This document shows, piece after piece, positions 1-9,200 of a stretch of DNA of 64,000 nucleotides. Position numbers and translations under genes: made by a program. The DNA is from Crassaminicella profunda (GTDB taxonomy: Bacteria; Bacillota; Clostridia; Peptostreptococcales; Thermotaleaceae), in assembly GCF_019884785.1 (NCBI RefSeq), contig NZ_CP082326.1, positions 372,001 through 436,000 on the forward strand. Reading direction: 5' to 3'. Under the pieces are notes generated by a model that worked only from the letters and a program-made list of their open reading frames with translations, was not told where the DNA came from and made no database searches. The number at the start of each line of letters is the position of its first letter. Position 1 is the stretch's first letter.

Positions 1-246
1 TTCTTCTTGAGCAGTGATTACATCTTTCGTCATTACCCATTCTAAAGGACAAGTATCATAATGACCTGGTGAAATTAAAAATCTATAAAGATCTGCTTTT
101 ACCACCATTCCTGCTAATGCATTTTTTTCATCAACAACAGGAGCACCATTGATATTCTTTTCATTCATTATTTTTAGTGCATGAGCCACAGTATCTTTTA
201 TTTTAAAAGTAATAACAGGTTGATGCATAATGTTTTTTCCTTTCAT
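1..246 (-). CDS. CBS domain protein (N-terminal part, runs off the left edge)
   Basis: The first 82 residues are visible; the rest lies beyond the window. They read as a CBS module: a hydrophobic strand with VITF, the helix DTVAHALKIMNEKNINGAPVVDE, and a following strand AGMVVKADLYRFL, then the start of a second CBS motif (VMTKDVITAQEE). CBS pairs bind adenine nucleotides and usually report energy state. The start is fixed by a GAGGAGGGG ribosome site just upstream of the ATG. It is transcribed away from the Mrp operon, and the two share an intergenic region of 180 bases. Which partner domain, if any, follows cannot be told. Confidence 0.8.
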   Translation of the reverse strand, partial: MKGKNIMHQPVITFKIKDTVAHALKIMNEKNINGAPVVDEKNALAGMVVKADLYRFLISPGHYDTCPLEWVMTKDVITAQEE

Positions 247-347
247 TGTATCCCCTCCTCGAAAACTGATTATTCTATATATTCTATTTTATATCCATTT
301 TATTCTATTTTAAAATATTTTATTATTTTTTTACAAATAAAATCAAA

Positions 348-400
348 TTGGCATTTGACAATAACAAAAAATGGAGTATACTATAATTAGCAAATGCCAA
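348..400 (+). promoter_or_regulatory. Promoter with perfect 10-bp inverted repeat for the Mrp/NifX operon
   Basis: A -35 box TTGACA (355-360) and a -10 box TATACT (377-382, 16-bp spacer; an alternative TATAAT is at 382-387) precede the Mrp gene. An exact inverted repeat, TTGGCATTTG (348-357) and CAAATGCCAA (391-400), brackets the promoter. The left arm overlaps the -35 box, the typical position of a repressor site. The binding protein is unknown; the Fur-family and DUF134 proteins encoded at the end of the cluster are candidates. Confidence 0.75.
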
Positions 401-426
401 TAATGAATATATGGGAGTGAATGTAG

Positions 427-1215
427 ATGATACAAAAAGAGAAACCAATGGAAGGTACAAATATTAAAAAAATTATCGCTGTAATGAGTGGTAAAGGAGG
501 AGTAGGAAAGAGTTCAGTTACTTCTTTAATGGCTGTATCCCTTAAAAATAAAGGATATAAGGTAGGAATTATGGATGCAGATATAACAGGACCTAGTATT
601 CCTAAAGTATTCGGAGTAAATAATCAAAGAGCTTATTCAGATGGAAAAAGTATACAACCCGTTGAGACGGTTACAGGAATTAAAGTAATATCATTAAACT
701 TATTAGTAGATCAAGAGGATTCTCCTGTAGTTTGGAGAGGCCCATTGATTGCAGGAACAGTAAAGCAGTTTTATACAGATGTAGCATGGGGAGATTTAGA
801 TGTATTACTTATTGATATGCCTCCAGGAACAGGAGATGTACCCCTTACGATTATGCAATCATTCCCAGTGGATGGTATTGTAGTAGTTTCTTCTCCACAA
901 GATTTAGTAAAATTGATTGTAAAGAAATCTGTAAATATGGCAAAAATGATGGCAACACCTATTTATGGTATTGTTGAAAATATGAGTTATTTTGAATGTC
1001 CAGATTGCAATAAAAAGCATTTCATATTTGGAGAAAGTAAAGTAGAAGAAGCAGCAAAAGAAATGGATATAGATGTAATTGAAAAACTTCCAATTGATCC
1101 TGAGTTTGTATCTTTATGTGATGAAGGAAGAGTTGAAGTATTTGGAAAAATGCGTTTTGGATTCTGTGAAAGCTTTGCAAACAAAGTAGAAGAGAAAATA
1201 GGAGGGATTAAGTAA
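427..1215 (+). CDS. Mrp/NBP35-family ATP-binding Fe-S carrier protein
   Basis: A 262-residue P-loop ATPase of the Mrp/ApbC/NBP35 family, which carries and transfers Fe-S clusters in the cytoplasm. It has the deviant Walker A SGKGGVGKSS (residues 21-30), the DADITGPS switch region and the DMPPGTGD Walker B region. The CxxC pair at 191-194 (CPDC) is where a bridging cluster would sit in the dimer. The start follows a GGGAGTGA ribosome site. It leads an operon whose next gene overlaps its stop by one base. With the NifX-like and ferredoxin-ATPase neighbours it resembles the ORP-type clusters known from sulfate reducers and clostridia. The physiological target is not established. Confidence 0.9.
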   Translation: MIQKEKPMEGTNIKKIIAVMSGKGGVGKSSVTSLMAVSLKNKGYKVGIMDADITGPSIPKVFGVNNQRAYSDGKSIQPVETVTGIKVISLNLLVDQEDSPVVWRGPLIAGTVKQFYTDVAWGDLDVLLIDMPPGTGDVPLTIMQSFPVDGIVVVSSPQDLVKLIVKKSVNMAKMMATPIYGIVENMSYFECPDCNKKHFIFGESKVEEAAKEMDIDVIEKLPIDPEFVSLCDEGRVEVFGKMRFGFCESFANKVEEKIGGIK

Positions 1216-1580
1216 TGAAAATTTGTATTACAAGTATGGGAAATGAAAAGGATGCTATGATGGATTCAAGATTTGGAAGATGTCCATATTTTGCAATCTA
1301 TGATACTGAAACAAAAGAATACGAGTTTATGGAAAATAACGGAGTAACAGCACCAGGTGGAGCAGGAATCGCTGCAGGACAGCAAGTAGTTAGTAAAGGA
1401 GCAGAAGTAGTTATTACTGGGTTTATAGGACCTAATGCTAAGCGAGTAATAGAAGGTGGACAAATCAAAGTGTACAATGGAAAAGGTGGATCTATTGAAG
1501 CAGAAATAAAATTATATGAAGAAGGAAAGCTTACAATGATTGAAAATGCTGCACCTGCACATTCTGGAATGGGTAAATAG
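1215..1580 (+). CDS. NifX/NifB-domain protein (dinitrogenase Fe-Mo cofactor biosynthesis family)
   Basis: A 121-residue protein with the small NifX/NafY-like fold (MKICITSMGNEKDAMMDSRFG start, GRCPYFAIYD strand, then GGAGIAAGQQVVSKGAEVVITG). Members bind metal or cofactor clusters. Family members outside nif operons, such as the orange protein, hold unusual Mo/Cu or Fe-S clusters. No nitrogenase genes occur nearby, so a role in nitrogen fixation is unlikely. The ATG overlaps the preceding stop (TAATG), with GGAGGG upstream, so it is translationally coupled to the Mrp gene. The C-terminal tail is rich in Gly, Met and His, which could help bind metal (inference). Confidence 0.85.
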   Translation: MKICITSMGNEKDAMMDSRFGRCPYFAIYDTETKEYEFMENNGVTAPGGAGIAAGQQVVSKGAEVVITGFIGPNAKRVIEGGQIKVYNGKGGSIEAEIKLYEEGKLTMIENAAPAHSGMGK

Positions 1581-1597
1581 CGAAAGGATTGATAGAG

Positions 1598-2428
1598 ATG
1601 AAAATCGCAGTCTTAAGTGGCAAAGGGGGTACAGGAAAAACGACTGTATCTACAAATATTGCTACGGTTATGAATTGGAACTATGTAGATTGTGATGTAG
1701 AAGAACCAAATGGTTTTATATTTTTAAAACCTGAAGTAAAAAAAACAGAATATGTAAAAATACCTGTTCCGAAGATTGATGAAGAAAAGTGTATTCGCTG
1801 TAATAAATGTGCGGATGTATGTCAATTCAATGCGTTAGCTGGAACAAAGACCGGTATTATTTTCTTTGATAAACTATGTCATGGATGTGGTGCCTGTACC
1901 ATGGTTTGTCCAGTTGGAGCTATAACAGAAGAGGGAAGAAAGATTGGGAAAATAGATATAGGGAATACTGAATCTATAAAATGTATGAGAGGTCTTTTAG
2001 ATATAGGAGAACCTATGGCACCTCCTATTATTAAAAGGTTAAAAGCATTAGTAGATGAAGAAACGACTATTATCGATTGTTCTCCTGGAAGTTCTTGCTC
2101 TGTTGTAGCAGCCATTGAAGGAGTAGATGTAGCTATTTTAGTAACAGAAGCTACCCCCTTTGGTCTTCATGATTTAAAAATTGCAGTAGAGCTTGTAAGA
2201 CAAATGAATATTCCATTTGGAATTGTTCTTAATCGAGCTGATGAAGAGCATGACTTGATTACGAGATATTGTGAAGAGGAAAAGATTGCCCTTGTTGGAA
2301 AAATTCCTTATGCAAAAAAAGCTGCTGTTCTTTATTCAGAAGGAAAGTTACTTATAGAAGATGAAGAATACAATAAGATGTTTAAAGGAATTGGAGAGCG
2401 TATTTTGGGGGTGAAGGCATGCAGTTAG
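1598..2428 (+). CDS. MinD-superfamily ATPase with inserted ferredoxin domain (first copy)
   Basis: A 276-residue P-loop ATPase. It has a deviant Walker A SGKGGTGKTT (7-16) with a 2x[4Fe-4S] ferredoxin domain inserted after the first strand pair: cysteines 65, 68, 71, 75 and 94, 97, 100, 104. The second half returns to the MinD fold (IIDCSPGSSCS). Such proteins are thought to couple ATP hydrolysis to cluster or electron transfer. The start is placed at the ATG behind AAAGGA; an upstream TTG in frame at 1589 has no room for a ribosome site. It is followed by a second, related ATPase overlapping by 10 bases, and the two probably act as a heterodimer (inference). Confidence 0.88.
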   Translation: MKIAVLSGKGGTGKTTVSTNIATVMNWNYVDCDVEEPNGFIFLKPEVKKTEYVKIPVPKIDEEKCIRCNKCADVCQFNALAGTKTGIIFFDKLCHGCGACTMVCPVGAITEEGRKIGKIDIGNTESIKCMRGLLDIGEPMAPPIIKRLKALVDEETTIIDCSPGSSCSVVAAIEGVDVAILVTEATPFGLHDLKIAVELVRQMNIPFGIVLNRADEEHDLITRYCEEEKIALVGKIPYAKKAAVLYSEGKLLIEDEEYNKMFKGIGERILGVKACS

Positions 2429-3282
2429 TTATTATCAGTGGAAAAGGTGGAACAGGAAAGACAACAGTAGCTGCATCCTTTGCTTATCTTAGTGAAAATA
2501 GCATAAAGGTAGATTGTGATGTAGATGCATCGAATCTTCATATTATTCTTGGCGGAGACGATATAGAAAAAAAGCCATATATAGGTGCAAAGCTTGCCCA
2601 CATAGATTCTGATAAATGTATAAAATGTGGAGCCTGTGAGAAGGTTTGTAGATTTGGTGCCATTAAAGACTTTAGGATAGAGCCCTTAAAGTGTGAAGGT
2701 TGTGGTGCTTGTAAGGTAGTATGTCCTAGTGAAGCAATTCGTCTAGAGGATGAAATAACAGGAGATACTATTATTACACAAACAAAGAGAGGTCTTTTAT
2801 CAAGGGCTGAAATGGTTATTGGGGCAGAGGGGTCTGGAAAACTTGTGACACAAGTAAGAAAGACTGCTATGCAACATAAAAAAGAAGATGAATGGGTTAT
2901 GATGGATGGAACTCCAGGAATAGGATGTGCTGTGATGGCATCTATTACTGGGTGTGATGCAGCACTAATTGTTGTAGAGCCGACTCAATCAGGAATCAAT
3001 GATTTTGAAAGAGTTCATTCTTTGACGAAACAGTTTGGAATTAAAGCTTTTGTTTGTATTAACAAATATGATATTAATGAAACAATAGTTTTTGAAATAG
3101 AAAAACTTTGTCAAAGGGAAGGGATAGAAGTTTTAGGAAAAATTCCTTTTGACCCTTGTGTCAAAACGGCTGTAAATGATTTTAGACCTATTGTAAGTTA
3201 TGAAGAAAGTAAGGCAGGAAAAGAAATTATTAATATATGGAATGCATTTAAAAACAAATATAAGGAGGAAGATATCAAATGA
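2419..3282 (+). CDS. MinD-superfamily ATPase with inserted ferredoxin domain (second copy)
   Basis: A 287-residue paralogue of the preceding gene. It has Walker A SGKGGTGKTT (7-16), ferredoxin cysteines 67, 70, 73, 77 and 92, 95, 98, 102, and the MDGTPGIGC motif in the second half. The reading frame overlaps the upstream gene by 10 bases, and the downstream NifX-like gene overlaps its stop (ATGA), so the whole set is one tightly coupled operon. Paired ferredoxin-ATPases next to Mrp and NifX-like proteins are the hallmark of the ORP-type assembly; assembling an Fe-S or mixed-metal cofactor is the most likely job, but the target is unproven. Confidence 0.88.
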   Translation: MQLVIISGKGGTGKTTVAASFAYLSENSIKVDCDVDASNLHIILGGDDIEKKPYIGAKLAHIDSDKCIKCGACEKVCRFGAIKDFRIEPLKCEGCGACKVVCPSEAIRLEDEITGDTIITQTKRGLLSRAEMVIGAEGSGKLVTQVRKTAMQHKKEDEWVMMDGTPGIGCAVMASITGCDAALIVVEPTQSGINDFERVHSLTKQFGIKAFVCINKYDINETIVFEIEKLCQREGIEVLGKIPFDPCVKTAVNDFRPIVSYEESKAGKEIINIWNAFKNKYKEEDIK

Positions 3283-3608
3283 AAATTGCTATAGCTAAGG
3301 ATGGAAATATTGTATCACAACATTTTGGTCATTGTGAGGGATTTGAAGTTTTTGAAGTAAATAATGGAGCTATTGAAGGAAGAAGTTTTCTTCCAAATCC
3401 AGGTCATCGTCCAGGATTTTTACCAAAATTTATTGCAGAAAATGGAATTAAAGTAATCATTGCAGGAGGAATGGGCGCTACTGCTCAAGAACTATTTAAA
3501 GAAAATGGTGTTGATGTAGTTGTAGGAGCACAAGGTAATTTAGATAATGTAATCAATGATTATGTAGGTGGTAAATTAGAAACAGTTGGAAATGGATGTT
3601 CACATTAA
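3279..3608 (+). CDS. NifX/NifB-domain protein (second, short)
   Basis: A 109-residue NifX-fold protein. Near the N-terminus the sequence SQHFGHCEGFEVFEV carries His and Cys at the position used for cluster or metal binding in this family, followed by GIKVIIAGGMGATAQELF. It is only distantly similar to the NifX-like protein at the start of the operon, so the two are probably not redundant. It ends in NGCSH, adding a second Cys-His pair. It is the last gene before a strong terminator and overlaps the upstream ATPase by four bases (ATGA). Confidence 0.85.
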   Translation: MKIAIAKDGNIVSQHFGHCEGFEVFEVNNGAIEGRSFLPNPGHRPGFLPKFIAENGIKVIIAGGMGATAQELFKENGVDVVVGAQGNLDNVINDYVGGKLETVGNGCSH

Positions 3609-3623
3609 GACATTATAAAATTA

Positions 3624-3647
3624 GGCAGAATTTATTCTGCCTTTTTT
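3624..3647 (+). terminator. Rho-independent terminator of the Mrp/NifX operon
   Basis: A perfect 7-bp stem, GGCAGAA / TTCTGCC, with a TTTA loop, followed by six T residues, 15 bases after the last stop codon. Confidence 0.92.
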
Positions 3648-3764
3648 AGTATGTAACAAATTGTAAAAATTAAAAATTGTGTATGATTTGGGCGTATAGT
3701 GCATGAACTGAATTTTTTAGTATAGAAGTATTGTTTTTTAAAAATATAATACTGGGTGATATAG

Positions 3765-4202
3765 ATGAAAAGTAAAATGCAAATGATTGAAGAAATTTTA
3801 AAAGGGAAAAATATTAAGCTTACAAAACAGAGAAAAGCAATTGTGAAGGTTTTCTTAGAACATGATGAACATTTTAAGCCTGAGGAAGTATATGATTTAG
3901 TAAAGAATCAAGGAATCGGTCTGGCTACTGTATATAGAACCATAGAAATATTAAAAATAAATGATATAATAGAAGAAATCACTATTGGTAAAGATCGATA
4001 TTATGAATTGAAATTGTTTAGTGAAAAAAGGATGCACATTCATTTTACGTGTAAAAAATGTAATAAAATCTATGATTATGATAAAACAGAAATGATTTTA
4101 GATTTGATTCGACTACGGAATTTTACAGAAAAAGAATATCATGTAGATGTAGAAGATATGAAGATTGTTATGAAGGGAATTTGTCAAAATTGTAGGAGGT
4201 GA
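3765..4202 (+). CDS. Fur-family metal-dependent transcriptional regulator
   Basis: A 145-residue Fur-superfamily repressor. Residues 15-65 form the winged helix (TKQRKAIVKVFLE, GLATVYRTIEILK recognition helix). HIHFTCKKC (91-99) gives the metal-binding histidines and the first structural-zinc CxxC. The second CxxC is at 140-143 (CQNC). The sequence does not tell whether it senses iron (Fur), peroxide (PerR) or zinc (Zur). It sits between the metal/Fe-S operon and the DUF134 gene, 4 bases ahead of the latter, so those two are co-transcribed. Regulation of the upstream operon is a reasonable guess only. Confidence 0.9.
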   Translation: MKSKMQMIEEILKGKNIKLTKQRKAIVKVFLEHDEHFKPEEVYDLVKNQGIGLATVYRTIEILKINDIIEEITIGKDRYYELKLFSEKRMHIHFTCKKCNKIYDYDKTEMILDLIRLRNFTEKEYHVDVEDMKIVMKGICQNCRR

Positions 4203-4206
4203 AGTT

Positions 4207-4671
4207 TTGCCGAGGCCAACGAAACCGAGAAAGATTGCTTTTATGCCTGAAAATAGATATTTTATACCTGTTGGAAAGATGCGTTGTCATATTCAGGAGA
4301 TTCAGTTAAAGCTTGAAGAAGTGGAAGCTATGCGGCTAAAGGATATTGAAAAACTTTCACAAGAAGAATGTGCGGAAAAAATGCATGTTTCAAGACAAAC
4401 CTTTCAATTGATTATTGATGAAGCCAGGAGAAAGGTTGCCCAGGCTCTTACAGAAGGAAGAGCTATCAGTATTGAAGGTGGAAATTATACTTTGAATATT
4501 TGTAAATATGAATGTAAAAACTGTGGACATGAATTTAAAGAAGCTTATGAGAAGGAAATACATGTTTGTCCTAAATGTGATTCTAGTGAGGTTGTATGTG
4601 TTGATCAAGGAAGATTCTGTATGAAAGGTTGCAGAAAACCTTGGTGCAAAGGAAAAGAGATGAATAAATAA
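4207..4671 (+). CDS. DUF134-family DNA-binding protein with zinc ribbon
   Basis: A 154-residue DUF134 protein starting at TTG, chosen because AGGAGGT lies six bases upstream and the family begins MPRPxKPRKI. Residues 30-85 hold a sigma-70-region-4-like helix-turn-helix (LSQEECAEKMHVSRQTFQLIIDEARRK). The C-terminal half has a CxxC...CxxC zinc ribbon (CKNCGHEF ... CPKC) and a Cys-rich tail (FCMKGCRKPWCKGK). DUF134 proteins commonly sit beside NifX/Mrp/ferredoxin-ATPase clusters, as here, and are presumed regulators of them. The TTG start and the tight spacing behind fur suggest coupled translation. Confidence 0.88.
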   Translation: MPRPTKPRKIAFMPENRYFIPVGKMRCHIQEIQLKLEEVEAMRLKDIEKLSQEECAEKMHVSRQTFQLIIDEARRKVAQALTEGRAISIEGGNYTLNICKYECKNCGHEFKEAYEKEIHVCPKCDSSEVVCVDQGRFCMKGCRKPWCKGKEMNK

Positions 4672-4696
4672 AAGTCGAGATATTTTCTCGACTTTT
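4670..4696 (+). terminator. Terminator after fur-DUF134
   Basis: Perfect 11-bp stem AAAAGTCGAGA / TCTCGACTTTT with a five-base loop, starting inside the stop codon. A-run and T-run form the stem base. Confidence 0.88.
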
Positions 4697-4760
4697 ATTT
4701 GTTTATTGACAATAAAATAGCCTTATGGGATGATGAATAAAAGTAGAGAGGGTGAAAGGA

Positions 4761-5384
4761 ATGCCTAAGATTACAAAGATAGAGCAGCAAAAAAATGAGA
4801 ATAGGGTAAGTTTATATGTAGACGATGAATTTTTTATGGGAATAAATAAGGAAATTGTTTATACATTAATGTTAAAGATAGGGCAAGAGGTTGAAAAAGA
4901 AAGGCTTGAACATATTATCACAGAAGAAATGTATTTAAAAGCGAAAAGTAAAGCTTTAAAATTATTACATTTTTCTTCTCGAACAGAAAAAGAAATGAGA
5001 GAAAGACTCAAAAAAAATGAATACAGTGAGGAAACCATTGAAAGAGTGATAGCATTCTTAAAAGAATATAATTTTATTAATGATTCAGAACTCACAAAAC
5101 ATATGGTAAGAAATAAATCTATAGGAAAAAAGTATGGAAAAAAGAGAATCAAGCAGGATTTATATAGAAAAGGTATTGATATGAATCTCATAGAAAATAC
5201 TATAGAAGAAGAAATAGATGAAGAAAAAGAATATGAAAATGCATTGAGCTTAGCACAAAAAAAGATGAAAACCATAAAAGATACGGACCAAAGAAAAATA
5301 TATGAAAAGTTGGGAAGATATTTAGCTTATAGGGGATATGAATATGATTTGATTCGGAAAGTAATCAATCGTTGTTTAAAATAA
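4761..5384 (+). CDS. recX: RecX-family regulatory protein
   Basis: A 207-residue RecX-like protein. RecX binds the RecA filament and limits recombination. The three-helix repeats are visible: KALKLLHFSSRTEKEMRERL, VIAFLKEYNFINDSELTKHMV and KKYGKKRIKQDLYRKGI, plus a final KLGRYLAYRGYEYDLIRKVINR. The N-terminal ~55 residues (KITKIEQQKNENRVSLYVDDEFF) match the longer Firmicute form. The start is the ATG behind AGAGGG; an in-frame GTG nine bases upstream lacks a ribosome site. A TTGACA box lies at 4706-4711 but its -10 is poor. recA is not adjacent. Confidence 0.88.
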   Translation: MPKITKIEQQKNENRVSLYVDDEFFMGINKEIVYTLMLKIGQEVEKERLEHIITEEMYLKAKSKALKLLHFSSRTEKEMRERLKKNEYSEETIERVIAFLKEYNFINDSELTKHMVRNKSIGKKYGKKRIKQDLYRKGIDMNLIENTIEEEIDEEKEYENALSLAQKKMKTIKDTDQRKIYEKLGRYLAYRGYEYDLIRKVINRCLK

Positions 5385-5403
5385 AAATGCTTGGAGGAGA
5401 GGT

Positions 5404-6144
5404 ATGAATTATATACATAAGTATGCAGAGCCATTTTTTTATGAAGGAAATGATGAAGGATGTTTGTTAATTCATGGATTTACAGGAACACCTAGTCATA
5501 TGCGTTTGTTAGGAAATGCATTAAAAGGAGAAGGGTATACAGTAAAGGGGATTTTGTTAAAGGGCCATGGTACTTGTGTAGAAGATATGAAAAATTGTAA
5601 TTGGAAGGATTGGATGAAGGATGCAATGGAAGGATATGAAGAGCTTCGAAAAAAATGCAGCAAAGTATATGTTATGGGATTATCTATGGGTGGTGTATTA
5701 TCCTTGCTATTAGCAGAGAAGTATCCAGTAGAAAAAGTAATCTCTATTGCAGCCCCTGTTCGTATATATGATCGATTGGCAAAATTCTCTTTCATTGCAA
5801 AATATTTTATGCCTTATAAAAGGTGGAAATCATCCCCTGTACAACAAGAAGAAGAATCAACCTATAAAATTGCCTATGATGCTCTTCCAGTAGGGACTGT
5901 TCCAAGTCTTTTAAAATTAATGAAAAAAGCAGAGAAAAATTTATTAAAAATCACCTGCCCCACATTGATTATTCAATCCCATATGGACCAAACAGTAAAG
6001 CCAATAAGTGCTAAAATCATTCATGATAAAATTGCTTCAAAAGAAAAAGAAATTCTTTGGCTAGAGAGGTCAAAGCATGTTTGTACTTTAGGACCTGAAA
6101 GAGAATATATGCATAAGAAAATTATTACATTTTTAAAAAATTGA
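5404..6144 (+). CDS. Alpha/beta hydrolase, Est30-type carboxylesterase or monoacylglycerol lipase
   Basis: A 246-residue cytoplasmic alpha/beta hydrolase. LLIHGFTGTPSHM forms the oxyanion region, GLSMGG the nucleophile elbow (catalytic Ser), SHMDQTV carries the acid Asp and ERSKHVC the His. A short cap domain lies between. Length and motifs fit the Est30 carboxylesterase family, which hydrolyses short and medium acyl esters. It follows recX by 19 bases with a GGAGGAGAGG ribosome site, so it is probably in the same transcript. The natural substrate is unknown. Confidence 0.85.
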   Translation: MNYIHKYAEPFFYEGNDEGCLLIHGFTGTPSHMRLLGNALKGEGYTVKGILLKGHGTCVEDMKNCNWKDWMKDAMEGYEELRKKCSKVYVMGLSMGGVLSLLLAEKYPVEKVISIAAPVRIYDRLAKFSFIAKYFMPYKRWKSSPVQQEEESTYKIAYDALPVGTVPSLLKLMKKAEKNLLKITCPTLIIQSHMDQTVKPISAKIIHDKIASKEKEILWLERSKHVCTLGPEREYMHKKIITFLKN

Positions 6145-6287
6145 AGATTTTTCAAAATCGACAAAACCAATATTTTTCCACAAAAAAACGACATAAATAA
6201 AAAGGCTTTCGTGAATTTTTAGAGAATAATTTATACTTTAAGACAAAATAAAGAGTATAAGATTAGTATGAAAAAAGGGGGACTTTT

Positions 6288-9200
6288 ATGATAGATTTTG
6301 AAAAAAATAAAGATCAAATACCTGAGTTAGAAGAAGGAAAAAATATTTTAGGGAAATGGGCATCTTTTTTTATTCATCGATATAGGATTGTATATTTGAT
6401 TATTGCTGCTATATTCGTATGGGGAATAGGAGAATTTATTTCATTACCGAGAGAGCTTTCTCCTGAAATTGTTCTTCCTTATGGTCAAGTTCTAACTACT
6501 TATGTAGGGGCAGCACCTGAAGAGATAGAAAAATTGATTACGGATAAAATAGAAAAAAAGATGGATGAATTGGAAAATGTAAAAAAAATCACCTCTACCT
6601 CAGGATATGGATATTCTTCTGTATTTGTTGAGTTTGAGCATGGAACAGATATGGATGATGCGCAGCAGAAAATGAAAGATAAGATTTCATCCATACAATC
6701 AGAATTACCAAAGGATGCAGAAGATCCAGATGTTATAAGTTTAGAGACGAATAACTCACCTATTATGATTATTAATGTAAGTGGAGATTATGATTTTGTT
6801 ACCCTAAAGAACCTAACAGAAAAAATACAGGATGAAATAGAAAAAATGAAGGAGATTTCAGATGTACTTCTGATAGGAGGCCTTGAAAGGGAAATCAAAA
6901 TTATTGTAGACCCACAAAAGCTTTCTGCTTATAATATTTCCTTAGATGAAATTAAAAGGGCTATAGATGCATCGAATGTAAATTTTCCAGGAGGAAATGT
7001 TGAATTAGAGGATAAAAATTACAATATACGTACGGTAGGAGAGTTTAAAGATGTAAAAGAGATTGAAAATATAGCCATTACTTATATAGGAAGTAGCCCA
7101 CTACTTCTTAAAGATCTAGCACAAGTAGAAGATGGATACAAAGATGCAGAATCTTATTCAAGAATGTCCTATGGACTAAAAAGTGATCATCCTTCTGTTA
7201 AAAAAGCAGTTGCTTTATCTATAAAGAAAAAGGAAACAGCAGATATTATTAAGACAAGTGAAAAAATACATGATCTTATTCAAAATGGAAAGGGAAGTTT
7301 GTATCCTGAGGATTTACAAGTAGAAATAAGTGGAGATACGGCTGAATTTGTAGAAGATTCCCTAGGAACTGTTGTGAATAATGCAAAGGGAGGATTGCTC
7401 CTTGTAATCATTGTATTGTTCTTATTTATAGGTTTAGGAGAATCCTTAGTAGTATCCCTTGTGATTCCTTTATCTATACTGATTACTTTTGGATTTATGG
7501 GAATTGCAGGAATGACCTTTAATACTATGTCTTTATTTTCATTAGTTCTTGCAGTAGGAATGCTTGTAGATAACGGTATTGTTATTATGGAGAATATAGA
7601 TCGCCTTCGATTTAAAGGTTTACCGGCAAAACTTGCTGCAGAAGTGGGGACCAATCAGATTGCACCAGCTATTGCAGCATCAACCCTTACAACCCTTGCA
7701 GCATTTTTTCCAATACTCCTAACCCCTGGGATTATGGGTTCATTTATAAAAACCATTCCAAAGACGGTTATGTTTGCTCTTAGTGCCTCCTTTATAGTAG
7801 CCATTACCATTACACCAGCATTGTGTGGAATTGTACTAAAAAAACATAGAAGTGAAGAAAAAATAAAAAAGCATCCAGCAATGGAAAAAATATTAAAAAT
7901 TTCTTCTATCGTGCTAGTATTTGCTTTATCTATGTATGCTTTTAAAGAGGAAGGAACAAATGGATTTGGGATCCTTTCTATCCTATTAGCCATGATTTTT
8001 TCTATAGGTATGGGAATCAAACACTTTGGGAAGAAAAAAGAAAGCAAAGAGAGTTTGATTATAAAGACTTATGGAGCGTTTTTATACCATATTCTAGGAA
8101 GCAAATGGAAAAGACTAATGGTTATAGGGATTACTATTATTAGTTTGGTTTTAAGTATTTTATTGATTCCACTAGGGATCTTGAAGGTAGAAATGTTTTC
8201 TCAAGAAGATTATGAACGTTTATATATAAATATTGAAACACCAAAGGGAACAAATTTAGATACGACCTCAGCAATCGCCCAAGAGGTAGAACAAAGATTA
8301 TTCCAGTTTCCTGAGATTGAAACCTTTGTTTCAAATGTAGGGATTACAGGGGCAGATAGTTTTGATAATATGGGTGTTGGATCTGGTGGTACACCTAATA
8401 TGGCTAGAATTATTATTGATTTATCGGATAAGGAAGAAAGAGAACGATCCAGTATGACTTTAGCAAAAATTATGAGGAATAGGATAAAAGATATTCCAGG
8501 GGCAAAAATCACTGTAGAAGAATTAAAGGATGGACCTCCAACGGGTAGCCCTATATCTATTCGGATTGTAGGAGAAAACCTAGAAGAGCTAAAAAGAATT
8601 GCAGGTGATTTTGAAGAAATTCTTAAAAAAATTAATGGAACAATTGATGTGAAAAATAGCATAGAGGAAGGAGCACCTGAAATACAGGTTAAAGTCAATA
8701 AGGAAAGAGCTGTATATTTTGGACTCAATGATCAAATGATTGCTATGAGTGTTAGAAACGCTGTACATGGTGTGAAAGGGACTATTTTTAGAAGTAATCA
8801 AGATGAAATAGATGTGATGATTCGAACAAGTAAGGATCAATTAAATGCTATAGAAGATTTAGAAAAAATATATTTCTATTCAAAATTTAATCAGCCTATT
8901 CCATTTTCACAGGTAGCCAAATTAGTTGAAACAAAAAGTATATCTTCCATAGGTCATGAAGATTTAAAAAGACGTGTCAATGTTTCATCTAATTTAAAGG
9001 CAGGAATGATTCCTATGGAGGTAACCAAGGAATTCAAAGAAGCTATCAAAAAATATTCCTTACCAGAGGGTGTAAGGATTGAATATGGTGGAGAAGAAGA
9101 GAGTACAAAGGAATCTTTTACAGACATGTTTAAAAATATGATTATTGCTGCCATATTGGTATTTATTATATTGGCAGTACAGTTTAATTCACTGTCTCAG

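Noticed and set aside
181-390. A 69-codon plus-strand frame at the left end
   Set aside because: It runs antisense to the start of the CBS gene and then through its promoter region, with no ribosome site.
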